This document shows, piece by piece, positions 1-5,112 of a DNA stretch of 5,126 nucleotides. Both the position numbers and the translations under genes were made by a program. The first letter of the stretch is position 1; each line of letters starts with the position of its first letter. The notes below the pieces were generated by a model. It searched no databases. It was not told the DNA's origin and was given only the letters and a program-made list of their open reading frames with translations. This stretch comes from Angelakisella sp. (lineage in GTDB: Bacteria; Bacillota; Clostridia; Oscillospirales; Ruminococcaceae). The stretch covers positions 1 through 5,126 of the forward strand of contig JAAWGY010000207.1 in the NCBI GenBank assembly GCA_022795575.1, read 5' to 3'.

Positions 1-13
1 TCACGTTGTGCCC

Positions 14-75
14 GCCCGGGCTACCGGGCCGCAGGTCCAGGGCCGCGCAGGCCCTGGTCGCTCCCGCAGGAGCGA
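14..75. repeat. Array of three tandem perfect hairpins
   Basis: Three consecutive stem-loops were read by eye. Bases 14-19 pair with 24-29 (6 bp, loop GCTA). Bases 37-44 pair with 50-57 (8 bp, CCAGGGCC/GGCCCTGG, loop GCGCA). Bases 58-64 pair with 69-75 (7 bp, TCGCTCC/GGAGCGA, loop CGCA). No T-tract follows, so these are not ordinary intrinsic terminators. The design resembles the hairpin array at 5019-5112 at the other end of the window, which suggests the same class of intergenic repeat. Pairing is certain from sequence; function is unknown. Confidence 0.6.
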
Positions 76-103
76 AACTCCCCAGGACGACTATAACATC
101 GGT

Positions 104-130
104 AGGGCTTGTGTTTTTGGCACAGGCCTT
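104..130. other. Stem-loop with 10-bp stem
   Basis: Bases 104-113 (AGGGCTTGTG) pair with 121-130 (CACAGGCCTT) through 10 positions, two of them G-T wobbles on the + strand, with a 7-base loop TTTTTGG. The stem sits between the upstream hairpin array and the inverted repeat at 153-239. It may be part of a structured RNA or of a repeat element. No tail of T residues follows directly, so a terminator is unlikely. Confidence 0.45.
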
Positions 131-152
131 GCCGTTCTTTTGTAGGCCGTTA

Positions 153-239
153 GGCCGCGGTTTTGAACAGCGGCGTTTGGGTGAGGATGGGGCGATGGCG
201 GTTTGCAGGCTACCTGATGGGGAAGCGTAAACCGCGGCC
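153..239. repeat. 11-bp perfect inverted repeat enclosing 65 bases
   Basis: GGCCGCGGTTT at 153-163 is the exact reverse complement of AAACCGCGGCC at 229-239. The first arm is preceded by a short direct repeat, TAGGCCG at 143-149 and again at 151-157. The enclosed segment has no recognisable gene. This could be the base of a larger RNA stem or the ends of a small repeat unit. Confidence 0.45.
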
Positions 240-243
240 GGGG

Positions 244-260
244 TTAGGGCGTGTCCCTAA
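244..260. repeat. Palindrome TTAGGG-N5-CCCTAA at the edge of the repeat-like region
   Basis: TTAGGG at 244-249 and CCCTAA at 255-260 are perfect complements around the five bases CGTGT. The palindrome lies where the GC-rich, structured upstream DNA gives way to AT-richer DNA (261 onward). The GGGCGTGTCCC core loosely recalls terminal inverted repeats of some insertion sequences, but I cannot name a family and no transposase is present. It is best read as a possible boundary of a small non-autonomous element or relic. Confidence 0.35.
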
Positions 261-366
261 AGTCGAAAAAGAGCAAGCCAGGCAAAAACAGTAACAAATC
301 GGACAAATAGCTGCTAAGCAAGAAGGAATCGGACTATGAATACCCCAAGCACCTAAGCTTACCCCG

Positions 367-395
367 CCTCAGCTCGTTGTTGAGGGACGCTTTTT
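367..395 (+). terminator. Weak terminator-like hairpin with T5 run, overlapping the polA promoter
   Basis: Bases 367-373 (CCTCAGC) pair with 379-385 (GTTGAGG), one G-T pair included, around the loop TCGTT. A run of five T residues lies at 391-395, five bases after the stem. The gap between stem and T-run makes it a poor intrinsic terminator. It could still stop leftover transcription from upstream just before the polA start. It overlaps the likely -35 region, so the resemblance may be chance. Confidence 0.25.
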
Positions 396-405
396 GTGAT
401 ATAAT
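377..405 (+). promoter_or_regulatory. Likely sigma-A promoter for polA (extended -10)
   Basis: A consensus -10 box TATAAT lies at 400-405 and is preceded by TG at 397-398, giving an extended -10 (TGATATAAT). A weak -35 candidate, TTGTTG at 377-382, sits at the optimal 17-base spacing but matches TTGACA only in TTG, so the extended -10 probably carries most of the recognition. Transcription would start near 412, giving a leader of about 50 bases before the polA ATG. It is the only convincing promoter in the window and probably drives polA and the genes downstream. Confidence 0.75.
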
Positions 406-446
406 ACATTCATCCCCCCGCCAACCCGCCTAAAGAACATCTCCAC

Positions 447-452
447 GGAGGT
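447..452 (+). promoter_or_regulatory. Ribosome binding site of polA
   Basis: GGAGGT at 447-452 is nine bases ahead of the ATG at 462. This strong Firmicute-type Shine-Dalgarno fixes the polA start. Confidence 0.85.
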
Positions 453-461
453 CTGAAATCC

Positions 462-3068
462 ATGAAACTCCTTGTAGTCGATTCCAACAGCATCCTAAAC
501 CGCGCCTTTTACGGCATCAAGCTCCTCTCCACCAAAAACGGCGAGTACACCAACGCTGTCTTTGGCTTCTGGAACATCGTCCTAAAGCTGATGGACGACC
601 TGGCCCCCGACGGCGCGGCTTTTGCCTTCGATCTGCCGGACCCCACCTTTCGGCATAAGCTCTACGACGGCTATAAGGCCCAGCGCAAGGGGATGCCACC
701 GGAGTTGGGCCAGCAGCTGCCGGTGGTTAAGGAGCTGGTCGCCGCCATGGGCTGGCCGGTGGTGGAGTGCGCCGGGTATGAGGCCGACGACATCCTGGGC
801 ACCCTGGCCGCCGCCGCCGAGGACCAGGGGTGGGATTCCCTGCTGCTTACCGGGGACCGGGATTCCTTGCAGCTGGTGGATGACCACACCACCGTCATCC
901 TGGCCGCTACCCGGGCGGGAGGGGCCCAGTACCTCACCATGACACCGGAGGCGGTGCGGGAAAAATACGGCGTCGAGCCCATCCAGCTCATCGAGACCAA
1001 GGCCCTGATGGGGGACAGCTCGGATAACATCCCCGGGGTGCCGGGCATCGGGGAAAAGACCGCCTTCTCCCTGATCCAAAAGTACGGCACCCTGGCCCGG
1101 ATCTACCAGGACGTGGAGGGGCTGGAGGCCCCCGCCGGGGTGAAGAAGAAGCTGACTGCCGGGGCGGAATCCGCCCGGATGAGCCGGGAGCTGGGGATTA
1201 TCCGCAAGGATGCCCCGGTGCCTGCCGCCATGGAGGAGTACCGCCGCCGTCCCATGGATCAACCGCGCCTCTATACCACCCTCAGCCGGCTGGAGCTCCA
1301 CACCCTTATCACCCGGCTGGGCCTGACGCCCCCCACCGGGGAGGAGCTGCCCGCAGCCAAGGCGGAGCCGGGGGAGCGGTTTACCCTGATGTCCGGCGCC
1401 CCGGACACGGCGGCGCTTTCCGCCCTTGCCGGCCCCCTTTGCCTGACCGCCGACTGGGAGGACGGAGCCCCGCTAAGGGTGGCGGTCTGCCGGGAGGGAA
1501 GGCTGTGGGTGGTGGAGCAGCCGGGGGAGGCGCTGCTCCGGGAGCTTGCCGCCTTGGAGGCCCCCCGGTACTACGAGGACAGCAAGCCCTGGCATAAGGC
1601 GATGCTCCGGCTGGCCCCGGAAAAGGACCTGAAGGTGGCCTTTGACCTGCGGCTGGCGGGGTACCTCCTAAGCCCCAACTCCACCGAGTACACCCCGTCC
1701 CGCCTGGCGGGGGAATACGCTGTCCCTGCCCCGGTCATCGCCCCGGAGGAGGCGGCAGGGGAGGACTGGGAGGCCCCGGAGATCGCCCTGCGCGCCGCCT
1801 GGATGCCAGCCCTCTGCCAGCGCCTTTTGAAGGAGATTGCCGCCAACGGCCAGGAGAAGCTGCTGCGGGAGGTGGAGATCCCCCTGGCCCAGGTGCTGGC
1901 CTCGATGGAGCTGGAGGGGTTCCTCATCGACCAGCAGGAGCTGGCCGCCTTTGGCCAGGAGCTTCGGGTCAAGATCGACGGGCTGGAAAGGGAGATCTAC
2001 CAGCTGGTGGGCCACGAGTTCAAGATCAATTCCCCCAAGCAGCTGGGGGTGGTGCTCTTTGAGGAGCTGGGACTGCCGGCGCAGAAAAAAACCAAAAGCG
2101 GCTACAGCACCGACGCCGAGGTGCTGGAAAGCCTCAGCACCTACCACCCCGTCATCGCCAAAATCCTGGACTACCGCAAATACGCCAAGCTCCTCTCCAC
2201 CTATGTGGAGGGGCTGAAGGCTGCTGTAGGGCCGGACAGCCGCATCCGCACCTCCTTCCAGCAGACCGAAACCCGCACCGGCCGCATCTCCTCCGCCGAG
2301 CCCAATATGCAGAACATCCCCATCCGCACCGAGCCGGGGAGCCGGATGCGCCGCTTCTTCCCCGCCCGGGAGGGGTGGCTGCTGGTGGACGCCGATTACA
2401 GCCAGATCGAGCTGCGGGTGCTGGCCTCCATCGCCGGCGATGAGAACATGGTGAACGCCTTCCTCTCCGGGGAGGACATCCACCGCAACACCGCCGCCCA
2501 GGTCTTCGACCTCCCCCCGGAGCTTGTCACCGCCACCATGCGCAGCCGGGCCAAGGCGGTAAACTTCGGCATCGTTTACGGCATCTCGGCCTACTCCCTC
2601 TCCAAGGACATCGGGGTTACGGTGTCGGAGGCGGACCGGTACATCAAAAGCTACCTGCGCACCTACCAGGGGGTAAAGGCCTATATGGACCGCACCGTGG
2701 CCGAGGCTGCGGAAAAGGGGTATGTCTCCACCCTCTTCGGCCGCAGGCGGTACCTGCCGGAGCTGAAGTCCTCCAACCGCAGCCTCCGGTCCTTTGGCCA
2801 GCGGGTGGCGATGAATATGCCCATCCAGGGCACCGCCGCCGATATCATCAAGATCGCCATGGTGCGGGTCTGGCGGCGGCTGCGGGAGGAGGGGCTCCAG
2901 GCAAGGCTGATCCTCCAGGTCCACGACGAGCTGATCATCGAGGCCCCGGAGGCGGAGGCCCAGCAGGTCCGGGAGCTGGTCCAGGCGGAGATGGAATCCG
3001 CCGTAAGCCTGGCGGTGCCCATGGAGGTGGACGCCAAAATCGGCAAGGACTGGGGGGAGGCCCATTGA
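462..3068 (+). CDS. polA: DNA polymerase I (5' nuclease plus family A polymerase, proofreading domain inactive)
   Basis: This 868-residue enzyme fills gaps, removes RNA primers from Okazaki fragments and acts in excision repair in the cytoplasm. Residues 1-290 form the 5'-nuclease domain, with metal-binding acidic residues visible at D7, D57, E107/D109/D110, D132/D134 and D185/D188, and the helix-hairpin-helix GVPGIGEKT. Residues about 300-465 match the 3'-5' exonuclease fold, but by eye the first catalytic pair (E. coli D355/E357) reads A and W, and the D501 position is not acidic; only the D424 equivalent (D395) remains. Proofreading should therefore be absent, as in Bacillus-type Pol I. 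The polymerase domain (about 466-868) keeps motif A (DYSQIELR, catalytic D645), motif B (R694, K698, F702, Y706) and motif C (HDE, D822/E823). Phe at 702, the Taq F667 position, predicts discrimination against dideoxynucleotides. Length is normal and the frame is intact. The ATG is fixed by the GGAGGT site. The stop overlaps the next start by four bases. Confidence 0.98.
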   Translation: MKLLVVDSNSILNRAFYGIKLLSTKNGEYTNAVFGFWNIVLKLMDDLAPDGAAFAFDLPDPTFRHKLYDGYKAQRKGMPPELGQQLPVVKELVAAMGWPVVECAGYEADDILGTLAAAAEDQGWDSLLLTGDRDSLQLVDDHTTVILAATRAGGAQYLTMTPEAVREKYGVEPIQLIETKALMGDSSDNIPGVPGIGEKTAFSLIQKYGTLARIYQDVEGLEAPAGVKKKLTAGAESARMSRELGIIRKDAPVPAAMEEYRRRPMDQPRLYTTLSRLELHTLITRLGLTPPTGEELPAAKAEPGERFTLMSGAPDTAALSALAGPLCLTADWEDGAPLRVAVCREGRLWVVEQPGEALLRELAALEAPRYYEDSKPWHKAMLRLAPEKDLKVAFDLRLAGYLLSPNSTEYTPSRLAGEYAVPAPVIAPEEAAGEDWEAPEIALRAAWMPALCQRLLKEIAANGQEKLLREVEIPLAQVLASMELEGFLIDQQELAAFGQELRVKIDGLEREIYQLVGHEFKINSPKQLGVVLFEELGLPAQKKTKSGYSTDAEVLESLSTYHPVIAKILDYRKYAKLLSTYVEGLKAAVGPDSRIRTSFQQTETRTGRISSAEPNMQNIPIRTEPGSRMRRFFPAREGWLLVDADYSQIELRVLASIAGDENMVNAFLSGEDIHRNTAAQVFDLPPELVTATMRSRAKAVNFGIVYGISAYSLSKDIGVTVSEADRYIKSYLRTYQGVKAYMDRTVAEAAEKGYVSTLFGRRRYLPELKSSNRSLRSFGQRVAMNMPIQGTAADIIKIAMVRVWRRLREEGLQARLILQVHDELIIEAPEAEAQQVRELVQAEMESAVSLAVPMEVDAKIGKDWGEAH

Positions 3069-3538
3069 CGGGGGAAAAGCCGGTGGTGGAGCTTGCCGTC
3101 CCCGCCGACGCCGGGGAGCTGGCCCGGCTGGAGGCGGCCTGCTTTGCCGCCCCCCGGAGCGAGGCGGCGCTGCTGGCCGAGCTCACCCAGCCGGAGCGGT
3201 ACCTCCTTGTCACCGCCAAGGGGGGCGGGGCGCTGTGGGGGTACGCGGGGCTGGAGTACGTCCTGGACGAGGGATACATCACCGACGTGGCGGTGTTCCC
3301 GGAGTTCCGCCGCCGGGGGGCGGCGCGGATGCTGCTGGCCGAGCTGGAGCGCCGGGGGCGGATGCTGGGGCTTTCCTTCCTCACCCTGGAGGTGCGGCCC
3401 AGCAACGCCGCCGCCCTGGCCCTGTACCAGGGGGAGGGGTACCGGGAGGCGGGCCGGCGCCGGGGCTTTTACACCGCCCCCCGGGAGGACGCCCTGCTGC
3501 TGACCAAGCAGCTGCACCAGGAGAAAACGGGGGGATGA
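3065..3538 (+). CDS. rimI: GNAT N-acetyltransferase, RimI type (ribosomal protein bS18 N-terminal alanine acetyltransferase)
   Basis: This 157-residue protein is a single GNAT domain close to E. coli RimI (148 aa). It should transfer acetyl from acetyl-CoA to the N-terminal alanine of ribosomal protein S18. Visible features are the beta-4/acetyl-CoA loop ITDVAVFPEFRRRGAARMLL with the R-x-x-G-x-A signature at 82-87, LEVRPSN with E109, and ALYQGEGY with Y121. E109 and Y121 keep the 12-residue spacing of the RimI catalytic pair E103/Y115. The C-terminal REDALLL block matches the RimI pattern. I chose the TTG at 3065, which overlaps the polA stop as TTGA and has GGAGG at 3056-3060, only four bases upstream. 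GTG at 3083 or 3086 is a plausible alternative, with a G-rich run (3069-3074) before it, and would shorten the protein by 6-7 residues. Translation is probably coupled to polA. tsaB and tsaD, frequent neighbours of rimI in other genomes, are not here. The exact substrate is inferred; other GNAT targets are possible. Confidence 0.85.
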   Translation: MTGEKPVVELAVPADAGELARLEAACFAAPRSEAALLAELTQPERYLLVTAKGGGALWGYAGLEYVLDEGYITDVAVFPEFRRRGAARMLLAELERRGRMLGLSFLTLEVRPSNAAALALYQGEGYREAGRRRGFYTAPREDALLLTKQLHQEKTGG

Positions 3539-3545
3539 GGGGCAG

Positions 3546-3953
3546 ATGGGGGACCGTTACCGAGACCATTTCCGCCAGCGGATCGAGAGCCGGTGGCCGG
3601 GGGGCTGGGAGCGCCTGGAGGAGATCGAAGCCGCCCCGGCGCAGGCCGCCCGGCAGGTTCTGCGGGAGATTTTAGAGACAGGCTGTCTTGCCCAAAGCAG
3701 CGCCAACATCCTGCTGGCCCGGGAGGCCATCCGGCGGTTGCCCCCGGGGTGGCTGCTGGAGCAGCTCCCCGGGGCGGCGGAGGAATGCCTGTTCCGGGAG
3801 CCGGGGTGGGAGGAGTGGGAGTTCCTCCGCCTGGCGGAGATGCTGCGGGAGCCATTCCCGGAGGTGTTTGCCTGGTGGGTGGCCTATGCCCGCCGGCTGA
3901 ACCATCCGGAGATCGAGGAGGACATCCAAAGCCTTACGACAGGAGGAATTGAC
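3546..3953 (+). CDS. Unrecognised 136-codon coding segment, fused in frame to the downstream oxidoreductase gene
   Basis: I do not recognise a family. The ATG at 3546 lies seven bases after the rimI stop and has GAGGGG at 3537-3542 just before it. The product is soluble-looking, charged and rich in Trp, Glu, Arg and Leu, with no signal peptide or membrane segment, and probably mainly helical. Codons 1-127 show the same strong third-position G/C bias as the flanking genes, so it is very likely translated. From codon 128 the bias disappears (CAA, then CTT, ACG, ACA, GGA, GGA, ATT), and that stretch contains the Shine-Dalgarno of the next gene. There is no stop before the ATG at 3954, so translation from 3546 would continue to 5000 and make a 484-residue fusion. 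Codon 128, CAA at 3927-3929, is one transition from TAA. I infer an ancestral protein of about 127 residues that lost its stop, or a sequencing error at that base. A genuine two-domain protein is the alternative. Confidence 0.6.
3941..3946 (+). promoter_or_regulatory. Internal ribosome binding site for the FMN enzyme gene
   Basis: AGGAGG, a perfect Shine-Dalgarno core, lies seven bases before the ATG at 3954, inside the longer open frame that starts at 3546. It decides the enzyme start: the protein homologous to the family begins at MTYQEVLENAR, and the preceding codons lack the codon bias of the surrounding genes. Confidence 0.85.
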
Positions 3954-5000
3954 ATGACCTATCAGGAAGTACTGGAAAACGCGCGGAGGAAGGGAGCGGA
4001 CAAGTGCCGCACCTGCCGGGAGTGCAACGGCGTTGCCTGCCGCGGAGAGGTCCCAGGGATGGGGGGCAAGGGCACCGGGGAGGCGTTTGTCCGCAACGTG
4101 GCCAAGCTCCGGGAGATCGCCCTGAACCTGGACGTCATCTATGACAACAGGGCGGGGCAGGACAGCTCGGTGAGCTTTTGGGGGCATACCTATGCCGCCC
4201 CCGTCTTTGCCGCCCCCATCAGCGGCATGGGCAACAACTACAGCGCCGGCCTTACCGAGGACGACTGGGCCCGGGCGGTGGTGGAGGGCAGCGCCGCCGC
4301 CGGGGTGCTGGCCTTTACCGGGGACGGGGTAAACCCCGACCTGCTGGGGATGCCGCTAAAGTGGATGAAGGAGGGAGGGCTCCCCGGGGTGCCCACCATT
4401 AAGCCCTGGGGGATGGACACCATCATGGAAAAGCTGGCGCTGGCCAAGGAGGCTAACCCGCCGGCTATCGCCATGGATGTGGACTCGGCGGGGCTCCCCT
4501 TCCTGACAGCCCAAGGGGGGGACGCCGGCCCCAAGCCGGTGGAGGCCCTGGCCAAGATTGCCAAGGCTGCCGGCTTGCCCTTTCTTGTCAAGGGCGTGAT
4601 GACGCCGGAAGGGGCCCGGAAGGCTGCCGAGGCGGGGGCCTGGGGGATTGTTGTCTCCAACCACGGGGGGCGGGTGCTGGACCACACCCCTGCCACCTGC
4701 GAGGTGCTGCCAAGGATATGCGCCGTTACAGGGAACCGGATGAAGGTCTTTGTAGACGGCGGCATCCGTACCGGAGTAGACGTCTTTAAGATGCTGGCGC
4801 TGGGTGCGGACGGGGTTTTGATTGGCAGGCCGGTGATTACCGCGGCTTACGGCGGTGGGGCAGAGGGGGTGCGGCTCTACCTGGAGAAGGTGATAGGGGA
4901 GCTGCGGGACACCATGAAGATGACCGGCTGCGGGACGCTGGCGGACATCACCAGGGAAAGGCTTTGGCTGGGCCGTGAAGGTGCCTCCGGCGGATTTTGA
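3954..5000 (+). CDS. FMN-dependent alpha-hydroxy-acid dehydrogenase/oxidase-like protein with Cys-rich N-terminus
   Basis: This 348-residue flavoenzyme has the TIM-barrel fold of the lactate/glycolate oxidase family, whose members oxidise 2-hydroxy acids to 2-oxo acids using FMN. The FMN and catalytic residues are in order: K213 in LVKG, the catalytic base H237 and R240 in SNHGGR, D268 and R272 in VDGGIRTG, and the phosphate loop at G291-R292. Spacings between K213, H237, R240, D268 and R272 equal those between K230, H254, R257, D285 and R289 of spinach glycolate oxidase. By eye the substrate-contacting Tyr129 and Arg164 of that enzyme have no equivalents (Pro/Trp near 151-152 and Gly near 179), so the substrate is uncertain. 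The N-terminus carries C18-x2-C21-x2-C24-x4-C29 followed by a Gly-rich PGMGGKGTG segment; I recall a similar Cys cluster in clostridial homologues. It could bind metal or an iron-sulfur cluster, or be redox-active. No signal peptide is seen, so it is cytoplasmic. The start is fixed by AGGAGG at 3941-3946. The open frame continues upstream to 3546, giving a possible 484-residue fusion. Confidence 0.85.
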   Translation: MTYQEVLENARRKGADKCRTCRECNGVACRGEVPGMGGKGTGEAFVRNVAKLREIALNLDVIYDNRAGQDSSVSFWGHTYAAPVFAAPISGMGNNYSAGLTEDDWARAVVEGSAAAGVLAFTGDGVNPDLLGMPLKWMKEGGLPGVPTIKPWGMDTIMEKLALAKEANPPAIAMDVDSAGLPFLTAQGGDAGPKPVEALAKIAKAAGLPFLVKGVMTPEGARKAAEAGAWGIVVSNHGGRVLDHTPATCEVLPRICAVTGNRMKVFVDGGIRTGVDVFKMLALGADGVLIGRPVITAAYGGGAEGVRLYLEKVIGELRDTMKMTGCGTLADITRERLWLGREGASGGF

Positions 5001-5018
5001 TTCCCTGCGGAGGGGGGG

Positions 5019-5112
5019 CGGCCCTATGGGCCGACCTCTCAGTCGCCTGCGGGCGACAGCTCCCCTTTCAGGGGAGCCACGGCCTAAGAGCCGCCTTCGG
5101 CGGTTGGCCGTG
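5019..5112. repeat. Array of tandem hairpins after the last gene; candidate dispersed intergenic repeat
   Basis: Four perfect stems follow one another. Bases 5019-5024 pair with 5028-5033 (CGGCCC/GGGCCG, loop TAT). Bases 5042-5047 pair with 5052-5057 (GTCGCC/GGCGAC, loop TGCG). Bases 5059-5065 pair with 5071-5077 (GCTCCCC/GGGGAGC, extendable by one T-A pair). Bases 5078-5084 pair with 5106-5112 (CACGGCC/GGCCGTG), enclosing an inner 5-bp stem, 5091-5095 with 5099-5103 around TTC. The CCTCTCAGTCGCC...CAGCTCCCC arrangement recalls hairpin repeats scattered between genes in Oscillospiraceae genomes; that is from memory and not checked. None of the stems is followed by a T-tract, so no intrinsic terminator is visible, though the array could still protect the 3' end of the operon mRNA. 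Confidence 0.55.

Larger units (their letters stand above)
1..260. repeat. Gene-free, hairpin-rich GC-rich region; candidate dispersed intergenic repeat or mobile-element relic
   Basis: No gene is supportable here. The stretch is dense in self-complementary segments: three tandem stem-loops at 14-75, a 10-bp stem at 104-130, an 11-bp inverted repeat (153-163 with 229-239) and a palindrome at 244-260. Both strands are accidentally open: a + frame at 6-230 starting at TTG and a stop-free minus frame covering 2-256. Neither has a credible start or ribosome binding site, and the minus frame has no ATG, GTG or TTG start before its last codon. Open frames on both strands plus nested inverted repeats fit repetitive intergenic DNA better than a gene. 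That it recurs in the genome is inference; only the internal structure is visible. Confidence 0.4.

Noticed and set aside
92..97. TATAAC as a possible -10 box in the upstream region
   Set aside because: No credible -35 at the right spacing and no gene or RNA gene recognised downstream of it before the polA promoter.
14..130. Structured RNA gene (RNase P, SRP, 6S or tmRNA) in the hairpin-rich left flank
   Set aside because: I could not find conserved sequence motifs of any of these RNAs on either strand; the tandem independent hairpins look like an intergenic repeat instead.
6..230. 74-codon + strand open frame starting with TTG
   Set aside because: No Shine-Dalgarno is visible in the few bases available, the start is within the hairpin array, and the region is repeat-like and open on both strands.
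297..334. Direct repeat AATCGGAC at 297-304 and 327-334
   Set aside because: Only two 8-base copies 30 bases apart in an AT-richer spacer; could be a regulator site but is not distinguishable from chance.
582..1301. 239-codon minus-strand open frame opposite the 5'-nuclease domain of polA
   Set aside because: Same GC-bias artefact; product is low-complexity and the sense strand is clearly coding.
1668..3065. 465-codon open frame on the minus strand opposite polA
   Set aside because: It lies wholly antisense to the catalytic domain of an intact polA. Its product is low-complexity and rich in Gly, His, Leu and Asp with no recognisable motif. Long antisense frames are expected from high third-position GC.
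2681..3517. 278-codon minus-strand open frame spanning the polA-rimI junction
   Set aside because: Overlaps two well-supported sense genes, has no start signal and no recognisable domain.
4238..4765. 175-codon minus-strand open frame opposite the FMN enzyme gene
   Set aside because: Antisense to the catalytic core of a clear enzyme gene; composition-driven shadow.
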